In this document: piece after piece, positions 24,901-38,282 of the stretch
How the letters are laid out: each line of letters starts with the position of its first letter
Numbering within the stretch: position 1 is the stretch's first letter
Assembly: GCA_003255065.1 (NCBI GenBank)
Contig: QAOA01004257.1
Coordinates: 57,488 to 121,487, forward strand
Direction: 5' to 3'
Length of the DNA: 64,000 nt
Source of the DNA: Cercis canadensis
Taxonomy: Eukaryota > Streptophyta > Magnoliopsida > Fabales > Fabaceae
The notes under the pieces: model-generated
What the model saw: the letters and a program-made list of their open reading frames with translations, nothing else
What the model was told of the DNA's origin: nothing
The model's database searches: none
Translations under genes and position numbers: made by a program

Positions 24901-26441
24901 GCTGGTTTTTTTATAGGTAATAATATGAATGCCAAGAAGAGAAGGTGCCAAGGGGGAGGGGGAACCCTAGTTAACATGATGTACACAAAGTTTCACCTCC
25001 TAGGAAAAAGGAACAAGTACTATCCAAAAGTTGTAGAATTTAAAAAATCCCAAAAAGATGAAGAACAGCCAAAAGGCAAACAAGCTTTGCACCAAGGAAA
25101 CATACAATCCATTAAAGAACTTCTGAACTCTTTTATAGATTTCTACCTGCTATCAGTGGTGAGAATATGATCAGTCCTCTCAAGCCAAATAGTCCACATG
25201 AACTACCATTAGAGATACCTCTCCAACAACACATGAGCTACTTCACTGGTAAGGGCACTACCAACTGTAGGCCAAGAGTGGGGGACATGATAGAACGTGT
25301 GTAACCTGACAAACCAGCAACAAGTGATTCATCGATTCTCTGTACACCTTATCTATGCGAAACCAACTTACTTAAACCATGTTCCACTTCTGAATATTGT
25401 TGGCTATCTTGCCCAAGGAAGCTATCCACAGAAGAAGAAACTTGGAAGAAACTAATGCCCTTCCAACAGATTTCCAAGGCACAGAATGGTCACCAGAATC
25501 ACAAAGTTGCATATGATAGTGGGTATTTGACTTGCATTTGTTTATGTGTGAATTAACAAGCGCGTCTGTTTCCTTTCAAAAATCCTTGGATTTTCAAGTT
25601 TTAAAAATTAAAATGAGTTTAATTTTTGAAAAATTGAAATTATGTAAAAAAAGAAAAATAAATAGTCTCCTGGTGTACTAACAGTCATATGCTGATATGT
25701 TTGCTGTTTCTTACTTTGAGTTCTTTCTTGCTTAATTGCTTGGTCAAAGTACCTTGTATTTTTCTCTTAACCCGAACATTCAGTCTTTGTACCACTATTA
25801 CATTGAACTGATACATGAAATAAGTGCAGCAATGGGCATTATAGTGGTATGTCTTCTGGACCAAGTAATATCTGGGATTCTCATCACATTGGTTTTTGTT
25901 AGCATGTGATTCTTGAAACCTTTTAGTACTTGGTGCTATATGCATTTTTCAGTATGCGATGCATCTATGAATATTCTTTTCACCCTTTGTATGGACGAAC
26001 ATTGTTATGCGTATATGATACCTTAAATTCCAATATTTTTGTAAGCTTACTACTATGCTTCTGAATCAGGTTTATGTGGAAGCTTATACCTGTCCCTGTG
26101 TAAGGCGCCACCCATTTGACTCAAATTTTGTTGCCCAATCAAATGGTAATTATATTGCAATCTTCTCTGCCTCCCCACCTTTCAAGCTCAACAAGTATAA
26201 GCGGTATGAGAGCCATGAGGTCTCTGGGTTTCCAATTAAGTGCAATTTCAGCTTGGATGGGAAGAAGCTTGCCTCTGGCTCCTCAGATGGTTCCATTTAT
26301 TTTTATGATTATGAGTCATCCAAGGTTGTTAGGAGAATGAAGGCCTATGATCAAGCATGCGTAGATGTTGCTTTCCACCCTGTTATTCCTAATGTCATTG
26401 CTTCATGCTCTTGGGATGGAAGCATTTCAGTATTTGAATAG
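21956..26441 (+). CDS. WDR25: WD40-repeat protein, WDR25 / PRP17-like
   Basis: Four exons: 21956-22223, 23640-23798, 23951-24435, 26070-26441. All have GT-AG borders and matching phases, giving 427 codons plus TAG. The N-terminus (MDLLCDAYSNGSDDDEEE) is acidic and disordered, followed by a basic segment (SGRYISKRQRALL). From about residue 120, roughly seven WD repeats make one propeller; the clearest end in MVCIWNVW, RIRLWDI, IIVWDV and SIYFYDY, and the last in CSWDGSISVFE at the C-terminus. This arrangement matches plant WDR25, a relative of splicing factor PRP17/CDC40 but shorter at the N-terminus. A role in pre-mRNA processing is inferred from that relationship only. Exon 3 alone carries three repeats. 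No disablement seen. Introns 1 and 3 are 1.4 and 1.6 kb, and intron 3 holds a probable LINE fragment. Confidence 0.93.
24900..25500 (-). mobile_element. Probable degenerate LINE fragment, antisense in WDR25 intron 3
   Basis: On the minus strand at about 25160-25195 a frame reads FMWTIWLERTDHI, similar to the (I/L)W.ER...(I/R) segment at the C-terminus of plant L1-type reverse-transcriptase polyproteins. It continues with a Phe-rich degenerate stretch (KEFRSS...CLPFG) also usual there. Stops and frame changes break the reading. No poly(A) tail or target duplication could be fixed, so the borders are approximate. Antisense orientation to the host gene is common for intronic insertions. Confidence 0.4.
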
Positions 26442-29400
26442 ACTTGCTTGGTGTTTGGGTTGCCTATCATCACCTTTATATGGAAGCCCACTGCTTTACG
26501 ATTTGGTTGCTACAAGAAAATGACTTACAAGAGAACAATGGAAACTAAGTGAAAGGCCTGAAGGCTCGATGTCTGGTTTCTGTTTGCTTCTGTCTGTAGA
26601 GCTCTCTCAAGTTTGTTACAGATTAGGTTTTAATGGTTAAACCTTTCCTGCACAGATAATAGTATGTGCTTAAACTTGAGACCTGTGTATCTTTCTGACT
26701 GTTGTAGCATATGGGTGTTTTGGGATATGACGATATCCATGATGTTATTAGTTTTTCAATACAATATTGTAAACTTCGATTTGGCCTTCTATAGTGCCTC
26801 TTAATTATTCTAATCCATGTTGGCCTAAACTTTCCACGGAAGAACTGTTCAGATAACAGAGGCCTAATCTTATAACGTGTAAAGCAGCACAGAGATCTGT
26901 GTTTCCCATAGGCATCTAAATTGGCAGATTTGTCAATCTGCTCCCACTTTGAAAGAAAAGGCAGCGACACAAAGATGAGGTCCATGACTATTGAGATTCT
27001 CAAAAGTATTCATTTTCTAAAACATAGACTTAGTCAAAGGACCCCATCATAGAATGTGTAAATGTATAAAGAAAATGACAATCTGAGTTCTGTTGCAACA
27101 AATATCAGCTTGCAAGTTGATATTTCCACATCAAGTATTCATGGTCTCGAACCAAAATCTATCAGGTTAGCTATCGTTGTCAAGTTTGTGGAGTGAATGA
27201 TTCCACCATGATTCTTTTTCAACCGTCAAGTAACATAGGGCCTCCAAAGCTATGTAAACCTGGAAATTTTGACACGTATTTCTATGTCCTTCACACTATT
27301 AATTTGGAACAAGGGTTTTCTGACCCGTCCCAACTTACATATGGAGAAATAATAACTAAATCTCAATGTGGCACAAGGCAGTGGTGCAGCTCACACACAA
27401 TTAACAACAGCGTCTAGGTACTTCTAACCAATACCTACCATAATGGAACACACCAATATAAGAGACTTCATTTAAGAGGAGAGGCTGTGGGGGCAAACTC
27501 AGCTGTTCTTATGTTCATCCACTTCTTTCCCATAAGGAGAAGAGATGGAGGGGGGCCAAAGCCAAACAACCTCTAAATAAGACATAATTATGCAACTCCC
27601 TTTTCCATTCTTCATGGGGGTCAATCGTAGGGGGACAAGACACACCACTCTTCTCTCTTTTTAGATGCATTTGCTAATGGGACCCAACCTCCCCAGTCCA
27701 CCCCTAATCCTAATTTTCAACACAACCTCACAAATTTTGATATAGGTCAAAATTTAATTCTATGAAAAGATGTTAGAAAATAATAAAAACATTGTTATAT
27801 CTGCACATTACATAGCACTATCTAGACAAACCAGCATCTCTTCCAAACATCAATGGTCCACATCCCTCCCTTAGGAACTGTTTATATTGGAAAACAGGGT
27901 AATCCCTGAAACCCATTCAAAGCAAGGAAGGAACACCGTTATGCAGCCTACTAGCCTATGAACATAATTTATTTTCAACTGCTATATGAATATGTTCCCC
28001 ACCTTACATGGTCACTCTTAAGCACCTCATTCTCTCCTCTCTCTCACTCTATTATCCCTCCAATATTTATCTCTTTGACCCACTATTCCTGCCCCAAAAA
28101 CAAACGAAAAATAAAGGGCTAAAGGGAACAAGAAAGATGGAACTCAGAGTGAGTGAGTGAGCAAAGCATGCCCCTACTCCATATGACTGCAATCATCATC
28201 TAAAAGAGATATACTTTTCTGGCGTACTTGAGGTAAAGCGGGCATTCGCGTTTCAAGGTCCCACAAGATAACCTATAGAGAGACACGAAACGATGGGCTG
28301 AAAGGTTCTTAACTAAGCCAGTTTGATCACTAGGATTTGACATGAACTACATTGTTTGAATTTCACTTTAATGCCATTTGCTTTTAATTGGGGAACCAAT
28401 AATAACAATTATTAGGAATCTAAGCTTGTTCTTTGTGATAAAAATCGTAGCTTTAGAATCAGAAAACCGCCCAACCCAGTCTTGTTCACTATATTCTGCT
28501 AAATACCCATTATTTGTTTCTTTTTGATCCATCTTGTCATGCTTGCTTTCTTTCAAGTTCATCTTTTGGATTAATGTTTATCCTCTGCTACATGCTAGAC
28601 CATAATCAAAATGTTTGTGCCTTGGCACATAGTGTTATCACTAGTCTCCCAATCCTGGCCCTGAAAAGTAGCCGACAAACTCATTTTATTTGTTCTGCCA
28701 TGTGATTTGTGGCCTCAACCAAGTCACCCATTGGTTGGTTCTTCTTTATTGGAATACCCCAAGGGGCCAAAGAATTTCGAAAATTTTTGAGGAAGCACCA
28801 ATCATGATTTTCTTAAATGACCCTCTAAACTCAATTTTCCCAATTAGGAAGGAATGCCCTAATAAGGTGTTTCTCCTAGGCCTTGTAGCCACTAATCACC
28901 TGCTGGCATTTATATTCTGTATGTCACTTTATCATTGTGTTGTAATATTCTTCAAAGACCTGACAAGAATGATTATAATCTAAGCCCTCTGTTAACAAGA
29001 ATTTCCAATGGTAATGATGGCTCAAAAAGCTTGTGGCGATTGTGTTTGATAAATGTCATTAGTTGTTGACGCCAACTTCTAGAAAGCTGAGTCCAGCTAG
29101 AAGATATTAAAAAACAATTTATCAATTAGATTCTGTATGTTGTGTCTTTTCTTATAATAGTGATTTGCTATATTTTAATTCTCATTTTACAGACATTTCT
29201 CTCACTGACCAATGTTTGAATACTGTACTTGTGATGCAACGTTACCAAGCAAGATGCATTAGCTTTTTAATCCTAACGAGAAGACAGTTTTTTCCTATGA
29301 AGATTAATGTTTCCAAATCGATATTTAGTCTTCGAAATTGCTATTATGATGTCACACCCTCTGTTTTTGTCATACTTGCTTTGTTTTGTTTTCACAAGAG

Positions 29401-32400
29401 AGCATCTTGTATTATTGGCAATGCAAACATGCTTTAGTGTTAACCTGTCCACTTTAATCAACCTCATACACTAACAATTGTCTTTGTCTTGTTTCTCTTT
29501 TATATGTATAAGTTGGAGCTCATTTATAACTTGTTCAATGGGTCTATGGTTAGACTAACAATAATTAAATATGTTTTCTTTTTATTTTTTGTTGTCATAT
29601 CAGTCCTTTAAGCTAGTGTGATATTGCGTGTATCCTTTCAGTCATAAACTTTTGCAGATTATCCATAAGCGTTAAAAGTAAGAAAGAAAGAAGAGTAAGT
29701 AACATGGTTTTGATCATTTTCAACTAGTTATGACTTTGTGAAGTGATGTGCATGTTAAAAATAAGGCTTCTTGCTTTAATTGTGTGTCAGTACTATATCT
29801 GGTGTCTTCTAGCAGCAGACGGATTAATCTGCAGAGGCATTCAAGAACAGAATCCTTATTCCAGGAGCACTTGACCGACAAGATAGCTGAAATAGTAAGT
29901 GGATAATGACCCAGCAAACCATGATCACAAGCCATGAACACAAAGCTTTCATCTCTCAATTACTAGGGCAAACATGAAACACTGAAAGTGAAAGCAAGAT
30001 AGTATATGAGACAGCCAAAAAAGTAAAAGCACGGCTGAAGAGGGGAAAACAGAAAAAGAATAACGTTTTCAAAAGTACAAAATTATTGTATTGGCTACGT
30101 TTTTCAAACTGCTACATCCCCCCTGATAAGGACTTTGATCACCTTCCCCAATAATGGGGTGCATGAAATATTCTAATTGAAACTAAGTGGGATAAAGAGT
30201 GAAATTTCACAAGGAATACGTTTTCCAATTCTGTAAATGCTTTCTGCTAGTGGGTTTTTGACAGTTCGTTCAAGGAATGAGAATTTGCCAGCAAAACTTG
30301 CTTTTGTACTAATACTTATCATTTGCCAGGAATGGTGTACTGTGTTATCTATTTGTTGCATGAAGTGGTAGACAAGGTATCATAATACTTATCAACCATA
30401 GTGCTACTGCTAGGTAAACTTTGCCTCTATACAGTTCGCTATTCTGTTTTTGTTTTTTCCTTTTTCTTTTTATTCCTTTTTTTTTTATTATTTATCAATG
30501 TCCGGACTTCACCCGACTAATCTAGATTCTAGCTGGGAAGGACTACAGTAGTGACAAAGCTCTCCCAACCGATGCAACTGCATATATATCTAAGAGCTTG
30601 AACTCAAAATTCTTGGTTAAGCTAAAACCTCCCATTACCATATATGATTTATATGTTGGTTTATTCCTTTTAAACTTTCTGTTTTTCTTTTCTGTTCTTT
30701 TTAATTTAATTAAGGCATGCAAGGACTGAAGGACACGTCCTGGTGGTGGTACAACCAAAGTACTGGTCTCTTTGCGTAGATATACAAAATCATATCAATT
30801 TCATCTCGCAGCATATATATGATGATGATCTTGTTGTCGGTCAAATGAGGCTAACAACATGTGTCGGTGAAAAAGGTCTCCACCATAAAAATGAAGCGTA
30901 AGAAAAAAGGAAAAGTGCAATGGAAACAAAACAAAAATCCAAGTTTTTTTTTATCTTCTTCTGCTCTTAGTCACCACAAATTGTCTTGTACCAACATAAA
31001 TCAGCAAATGTGGTGCAGATATTTGATTGAGTTTGAACTACACTTGTGGTGCCCCATTTCGTATCTCAAACAAAACTTATCATGGACTACTAGATTAAGC
31101 TAATTGTTAATACTTAGTAAAAGGACCAAAATGTCATTGTTATAGTAAAAAGATCAAAATACCCCTACTAAGGTATACACTTTCATTTACACTCTCTCTA
31201 GACCTCATGTTTTTTTTCAGTTTTCTCAAGCTTTTTCTTTCTCTGGGAGTTCCTCTCACTCCCTTTTCCGATCTTGCTAACTTGAGCATTGGAGGTGGCG
31301 CCGGAGCTCCGACTCCGACCTCCCTTGACTGTCCCTCTATCTTTTTGCAGGTTGTTGACCTCACCTAACTACGGTAACAACATTAATCAAATTCAACATC
31401 AATGAACTAGAAACTCATGAAAACTTTATTGATTGCCGTTTTGAATTTGATTGTTATACTGCAAAATCTTTTGCATTAGCCCTTGTGATAATAAGAGGAA
31501 AGAGAGGAATTTTAGGGTTAGGGTTTTGTGTTGATCTATATGAAATGTTACTCTTTTGACTAATTTCCTGCATTGAGAGTCTCAAATCACCACGTTGAGT
31601 AATGTTAAAGTTACTTAGAATTTGGACCACAATGCTAGTAGGACCACTTTTAATTGGAGCAGAATATGTATGGATTGGATAATAAAAGAAATTGCCCTGA
31701 AATGTACCCGTTGCCTAGAATGCCTCATTTTCCCTGCTTTGAACACGTTCTTTTAACTCTCATCATTTTGTAACTTGATTACTTTTTTTTTTACTTGAAG
31801 AAGATAAAAAGATTCAAGCAATAATACAACAAGGTGGGGTTGCTGAACACAAAACAGTTCAAGGGTGTTGAACCATCATTGCATGAATTTGTAGCAGAGG
31901 TTAATGCAATATATATCATATCAAAAACATGATATTTTAAATCCCAAAAAGTAACCAAAACTTTTACGACCTTCAAAGCCCTTTTGATGTGTAAAAGAAA
32001 AGCATCACCTTTTACCTTGACCATGAAAGGGTTATATTGAAAGCAAAAAAGGGTGCATGTGATCAACAAAATACTTTACAATTTCACTTCCATTTGGATC
32101 TCTAATAGCCAATTAACATTAAGCAAGATAGATGTACTTTACTTGATTGTGGTAAATTCTATTAAAATATCACAAATTTTTAGGCAGAATCTGAGCTTAA
32201 CGACCTGGGGGATGATGACTTCCTCCCTTATAGATTCATTCAAATGTCTCTCCATGTTACTGCTGCCACTGACAGATTTCTTCCCTGTTACACCCAAATG
32301 GAAGCATAATACTAGGGACCACATAGTAGGTTTCATAAAGTTAACTGAGCCTTAAAATGTTGTTTACCCCTTTTAATTATCATTTAGCAATGTGCAATGT

Positions 32401-33759
32401 GCTGGAGTTTGGCTGTAACTATCGTTAAGATCTCGTTGTTCCCTAGCTTTTTAGTTCCTCGTGCCACAACCTGTAGTATGAACATTCTCAAAACCACGTA
32501 ACTTGATTGGCACTAACGCTATAACTACTATTACTCTGATTGGATCCCTAATCTATGTGAAGAGTATCTCTCTACAGTTTATTTACATTTTTTCGTGCAT
32601 TGCATACCTGACTTTACTATGTTTATTGCTGCATAGAGCTTATAAGCATCAAAAGCAGGAGCAAAAAATTCTAAAACTCACATACTTAATGGCTTCAGCA
32701 AAACAAAAGAAACTCATTAGTAATGTATAGTTGAAAGCATAATGATGAGTAGAGTAACGTACGTCCTCATATTTGTGCTTCAACAAGCAAAGGAAATATC
32801 ATATTGTAGTAAATCTGGCAAGTGCTTCATCACTCGCTTTCTTGTCACTGAATTTGTGCATGTACTTCGCCACTATGGCATTGGTCTATCGCTATCAAAT
32901 TAGACTTTGTCATTGCATCTTAATTACTCGTAATGGTTTTTACATAATCAAATGTCTTTATCTTTATTGACTCACTATCTTGTTATTCTCTTTGCTCCTC
33001 ATCGTTCCTATCTGCGTAAAATGTTATTGCCGTCATTAATTTTTCTAATATTTTCTTAGTTGAGTATCAAATATGGCTGCTTGGTAATACATGAACCTTT
33101 TCAAGAACCTATTTGGAACTATAGTTATCTCTCAATAATAACTCTACTTACTAATTAAAATTAGATTAGGACATGTATCTAATGCATTATTCCCTTTCTT
33201 TTTCCTCACAATTCCTTGTTTCACACTCAATCTTATTATCTTAATTAGTAGCCTTGATAGTAGCAAAATGGGTCCTAAGATTGACATATAAAACTGATAA
33301 TTTGACCAGAAAAAGGGAACAAAAATTAAGATTATAGCCCCTCCCCTCCCCTCCCCACAAAACAAAATCTTCTCTCTCTTTTATGGTTGAAACATTCAAA
33401 TTATGCACTAGTTGTTTACAGGTAACAAGCAAAGTAGTAATAGTGGCAAATTGGGTAATGGGAGACAGACACAGTGGAGAAGAGGCCATTTGGAGCAATA
33501 AAATAGTTCCACAACTGCTCATTATATTTGCATTAATTAATATAATAAACTAATTAAACTTAGATCTCAGCATTTTTCTCGAGATGTTAAATGGATGATT
33601 AATTAATTTTAATTGAAATAAATTAGAAATATGTATGATGAGGAAGTCAACGGTCAAAGATTTGCATTACTGTCTCTGTCTCCCACACACAGCACACTCA
33701 ATAGAAGCAGAGGAAGGAGAGAGTGACATGGTCACATTCCTGTGACATTCCCCAAAACC
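26442..33759. other. Gene-poor region between WDR25 and the G-box-rich patch
   Basis: Starts with the WDR25 3' UTR. The rest is AT-rich with short, unrelated open frames on both strands that I do not believe. A promoter-like, less AT-rich patch occurs at about 27470-28150 but leads into no coding sequence. An LTR-like piece is listed separately at 31095-31375. No tRNA or known miRNA sequence was recognised by eye. Confidence 0.5.
31095..31375 (+). mobile_element. Possible LTR-retrotransposon LTR fragment
   Basis: A locally GC-richer phrase, CTTGAGCATTGGAGG...CTCCGACC...CCCTTGAC followed by a T-run and TTTGCAGG, resembles the R/U5 part of many plant Gypsy LTRs (the 'CTTGAGCGTCGGAG...TTTGCAGG' phrase). 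Upstream is 'GACCAAAATGTCATT' and 'GATCAAAATACCCCT', an imperfect internal repeat. No matching second LTR, primer-binding site or target duplication was found, so at most a fragment of a solo LTR. Confidence 0.35.
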
Positions 33760-34085
33760 CAAAACCCTCAAACTCCAACGCTAAAGCACAATGCGCCCCC
33801 ACTTGCTGTCTCGGTGCACCCGCCTCCCCACGATTGCTCCTCACACCAACCAACGTGGGCCCCTTATCCATCTTATTTCACTTCCTTTTTTTTTATTATA
33901 TCTTCCTCCATTTTCTGCTCCCNCAAAACCCTCAAACTCCAACGCTAAGCACAATGCGCCCCCACTTGCTGTCTCGGTGCACCCGCCTCCCCACGATTCC
34001 TCCTCACACCAACCAACCTGGGCCCCTTATCCATCTTATTTCACTTCCTTTTTTTTTATTATATCTTCCTCCATTTTCTGCTCCC
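33760..34085. repeat. 163/162-bp direct duplication around a single N (probable unmerged contig overlap)
   Basis: 33760-33922 and 33924-34085 are copies of the same sequence with a one-base indel (GCTAAAGC versus GCTAAGC) and two substitutions (GATTGCTCC/GATTCCTCC and AACGTGG/AACCTGG), on either side of an N at 33923. The small differences look allelic. Open frames of 68-133 codons across the N are products of the duplication and contain an undetermined residue. Confidence 0.85.
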
Positions 34086-34147
34086 GTTACACCCATCCGA
34101 TCATATTACCGCTTGCTCCTTTGACTTTTTAGTTCCACCCAAGCCTG

Positions 34148-34300
34148 ACACGTCACGTCTCTTTCACCCACAAACACAGTCGCCAAGTGGAGACCCAGGA
34201 TTCCGCTGACACGTGCCGACTATTTGCAAGTCTTGATGAGGCCAATCAGATGACATCAGCTTCATGGACAGTAATATCATTTTAGAGTGTATATAAATGT
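34148..34300 (+). promoter_or_regulatory. ACGT-rich promoter-like patch
   Basis: Within about 70 bases there are GACACGTCACGTCTC and GACACGTGCC (perfect G-box CACGTG at 34210-34215), then AGTGTATATAAATG near 34287-34300, which could be a TATA box. These motifs typify ABA, light or stress-responsive plant promoters. No coding sequence follows within several kilobases, so any transcript would be non-coding or from a lost gene. Confidence 0.35.
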
Positions 34301-34932
34301 ATGTTATGATAAAATTGAAAATGGTCTCATAGACTAAGATGAATCTCTGCCCAGTAAAAGAATTTAAAACAATACTGAAAAAAAAAAAAGAGTTATTTGA
34401 TTCAGTTATTTAGATATTTGATTGATATTAAATTATTTAAAATTTTGACATTGATATGAAAATTAAAAGTTAATTGTGTGTTTAGATTTTAGAAAGTGAG
34501 GATAGGATGAGTTAGTATGGTACTAGTATAAGTGTATAGCACTTTCGGTGGTGATACGATGACGTGGTGAATCTCTGGGATCGCCGATCATTGACCTCTC
34601 TTTTAATTTTTAGTTGGCTTTCATTTTAAATTGTCTTCTTTTTGTCCCCCATTATTACCAGAATGTAGCAGTTGAGGCTTTTGCAACATTTATTTTAGTC
34701 AACTAGTTTTTGAAAAACTCTCTAATAAATTTTAATATCCCCTAACACCTTTTTGTTTTTCAAAACTGGTATGTATATATATATATAATTTTCTTTTGTG
34801 ACCATAGTACGTATATATGTGTCACAATAAGTTGAAATGACAAACTCCAAATTCTTGCCTTGCCTTAACATCAATCAACACCCAGATCATCCTCACTTGA
34901 AGTAGTGGAGTGAATATGGTTTGAACAAATCT

Positions 34933-34948
34933 TGTGTGTGTGTGTGTG
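34933..34948. repeat. (TG)8 microsatellite
   Basis: Eight TG units, followed shortly by a TATATATATA run. Confidence 0.85.
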
Positions 34949-35554
34949 TATTTCTTTTTATATATATATATTTGGAAGGAAATGTGTTTGGTGCAGTAAG
35001 AAAGAGATGAAGATCCGTTCCAAGTTCCAACAGAGAATGTGGTGTGCGTGTTACATGTTCTATCTATGTTTGGTTGGATTAATGTTTTGGAAGAAAATGT
35101 GAACTTGTTGAAATAAGAAAGAGCAAGATGTGCAGCAACATGGAAATGGTCAAATTAATTATAATCTTGTCTAAGGAGAAGATGACTTCGTGGTATATAT
35201 TCTGTGTGCGTGCGTGCCTGCTGCACACAAATTGTGGTTGACTCGTAACAACAAATGAAACTCAAACTGATCTTATCAGGTGCCGAATTTGAGGACAACT
35301 TGGGCTTCCTTACCTCTTGAGCTTGAGGTTGATGATTTAGTTTCTCGATCCTTCCTGCTGTTCTTAGGACGATATCGGATACAATTTGCTTCTATATCAT
35401 CATTATCATGCACATTTTTTCTTCATATCATGTCAGCAACTGATCAAACTAATTAAAACGTACATATATACCTTTTGTCAAAAGTCAAACAAGAAGCTTT
35501 CTTTTCTTTTTCTTAATCTCTTGAGAGGTTACCCCTAAAATCTGTCATCTCATC

Positions 35555-35578
35555 AAGAAGAAGAAGAAGAAGAAGAAG
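35555..35578. repeat. (AAG)8 microsatellite
   Basis: Eight uninterrupted AAG units followed by GATGATGAGGATGAT. Confidence 0.9.
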
Positions 35579-37592
35579 ATGATGAGGATGATTAATTAAT
35601 AAAGTCATATACGCATGCTCTTAATTGTTTCACCCATTATGTGCTAAAATGTTTATCAATAATTAAAAATTACAATTTTGTATTTAACAAACACTTTTTG
35701 TAATTGTCCTTTTCTAAGTAATTTAAATCTTATCAACATAGTTCTTTTGTAATTTTATATATTCACGTCAATTTTGAAAATATTTTGTACCAATTACTGC
35801 ATTCCATAACAGTTTTTATTACATAATTATTAAACTATGTTTTAACATCAATTTTTCATAGCACCTAGCTATAATACATCAATTTTTATTTTTGATTTTT
35901 GGAAAAAATAACAACAATATTCCGAAACAAAGCCTTAGTCTCTTGAGAACAAGATTACATTATCTCAATTATATTACTCATAACACGTTTCAATTCCACC
36001 TTCAGGTGTTGCCTATGATCGAAGCCCTCGAAGATAAGTACTTTTTTTTGGCTTAATTGGTAAAAATATTGACGCATTCACCTTATAAATGGGGTTTTCA
36101 AATTTAGGATGACTTCCATTTTAGGAAGAAATGTAATTATCATTAGTCAGTGTCTTACCCACCAAAGCGTTGCTTATTTGAGTAAACTTGCAAATAATAC
36201 ATACATATACATAGAACTTAATTAGTAGTGCGACTTTTCATGCCAAAAAAAAAAAAACAGCATCTTTAAAAAAAGGTAAATGGAGTGGTGGGCACTTTCC
36301 TAGCTAGTAAGCCATAGCATTTCACGTAAATAAGTGTATAATTTGAAAACGAGCACCTTCAGATTTGCTTCGTCAGAACTACATCAGATAAGTTTAGGTA
36401 TTCATTGCATAGTTCTAAAAGAACTTGGTTGATCAAAAGTCTATGCTAAATTTGGCTTCACATTCGAACCCTCATAGATATTGCATCCATTTCCTACTGG
36501 TTTTCTATCCCAATTCAACTAGAAAAATCTTGTTTTGAATACTTACAGAGTACTTAGTAGTATCATGCAACAATAATTGGAGCAAATTGCAGCTTAGGGT
36601 CCATTTTTTCCACCGTCCTTAGTCATGGTTAGGTTAACTATTAATCTATTACCCCATTTGCAGTCTTCCTAATATAGTTGACTTCACATACAACAACAAA
36701 ATAGTCATCTAACTCATCTCTTCTCTCTCTATAGTCTCTCCACACACGTGGATATATTACTGCATAGATATTTTTGTGTTGAGCACAATTACGTGAAAAA
36801 TTGGTGTGTATATAAGACAAGATCATTAATGTATATCAATTAATACATTTAGATGATATTTTACTCTCTCTTTTTAAACCTTAATTCACAGTTCATCTAC
36901 CTTCCCACAAAAAGAAAAACAGGGTTTAAAAAAACAAAATTACAAAAATAACCGAGAGAGATTGCGGCTATAACCGAGTTTTGCCGATGAAACGGTACGA
37001 CACTTCCACTAAAATAGGCTACGTAAAGGAAGAGAGAGAGAGAGAGATATACTAGTGACTAAACTCCTATTCGTACACGTGTCAACCGAACAAGTTTGAC
37101 ATCCAGCTGGCCGGTCGTATTTGGATACTTCAACAAGGAAACCCAATTATTTACCGTACACAACTCACACACTATCTTTCTTTCTATCGCGGAATTTTGA
37201 CCCAGAATATCGCGGGAAATTCGAGGGACGCCGTTATTTGTTCGGTTACCGGTAAACTCAAGTAACTAACCAATTAAGTAAGCGGGTGCCGGTATTTTGT
37301 GGGACATCCGCAGTACAAGCGCGCAGGTAAGCGGGTGTACTTGGTACTTAGCACCTTGTTTACCGGATTTTGCCGGTTAATTTATGATTTCAATTGGCTC
37401 TGAGACGCCTTGAGAGGGTGGGTTCCAAAATAGTTTCGCCGTTTTCCTTGTACGACAAGCACACCACTCGCGAATTTGCGGCACTTCCCATGAGAAAAAG
37501 ATCATTTTAATAACTTAGCTTGCGATGGTCAAAAATTAACATCCCAAGAATTTTTTTTTACAGGAGCAATGGGAGTTTTATTGATATTTTGA

Positions 37593-37623
37593 CACGTGGG
37601 TTCATGGGATTTTCCGTGAGACA
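37593..37623 (+). promoter_or_regulatory. G-box plus inverted auxin-response element upstream of GH3
   Basis: G-box CACGTG (37593-37598, in GACACGTGGG) lies 19 bases before GAGACA (37618-37623), the reverse of TGTCTC, the canonical ARF-binding element. It is about 460 bases upstream of the likely TATA box. Paired G-box/AuxRE modules are known in auxin-inducible GH3 promoters. GGGACA (37301-37306, reverse of TGTCCC) and a TGTCTC in the leader (38217-38222) are further candidates. Confidence 0.5.
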
Positions 37624-38079
37624 ATGGGGGGGTGTAGGTTTGTCTTATTCCTTTCTGATGTGTTTTTTTCCTTCCTCTTTCAAGATATATACTACCTAGC
37701 ACTTGATAATGAGGCATTTCAATTGACATGTAAAAATGGATTCCATTCTATCTTTAAAAAGTGGAGACTAAGAATTGCATTTTCCTTGTAATATGCTTTG
37801 TCATTTCCAATTGAAATTCAAAGTCTTGTGAGTTGTTGGTTTCTCCAATTTTTAGCCAAATCCTCTTGGGCGGAACCTTCGGTTATGTCATTGCGGATGG
37901 ATTGCCTTAACATGACCATAAATGCATGGAATTTGTATACTTTAACATGTTATAAATGTTTAGAAAAGGAAAACAAAAAAGTGATATAATGGCAACATAT
38001 TTCCAATCCCACCCTTCACTATCTTGCATATTTACTTCCTAGTCCCTAGTCTGAAGCAAACCCAGCTTGACATGTGCCT

Positions 38080-38089
38080 CTATATATAC
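38080..38089 (+). promoter_or_regulatory. TATA box of GH3 gene
   Basis: CTATATATACC about 200 bases upstream of the ATG. It would give a leader of about 170 bases containing a CT-rich tract (about 38149-38178) and a TGTCTC motif. Position fits a plant core promoter; the start site is inferred. Confidence 0.65.
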
Positions 38090-38282
38090 CACTTTCTTCA
38101 TTCTTTTCAACTCACGCCCAACACACCATCTCCTCCTTTCTAACGAATCTCTCTCTCTCTCTCTCTATCTCTCTCTCAGTCATATATAGTATATACGCAT
38201 CAAAGCTCTCTCCCTGTGTCTCACCTTCCCTCTATATACATATTTTCCTGTGTTGTTTCACAGCACAAACACAAACACCACC

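Larger units (their letters stand above)
34301..38079. other. Region upstream of GH3, no gene recognised
   Basis: AT-rich to about 36.9 kb, with (TG)8 at 34933-34948 and (AAG)8 at 35555-35578. From 37050 to 37460 it is unusually rich in CpG for this window, with repeated phrases (AAGCGGGTG at two places, TACCGG at two places) and G-boxes at 36745-36750 and 37076-37081. That segment may be distal GH3 regulatory DNA. Open frames here are short and unconvincing. Confidence 0.5.

Noticed and set aside
33723-34132. ORFs of 68-133 codons with an internal repeat
   Set aside because: They run across the N at 33923 and owe their length to the duplicated contig end; no domain character.
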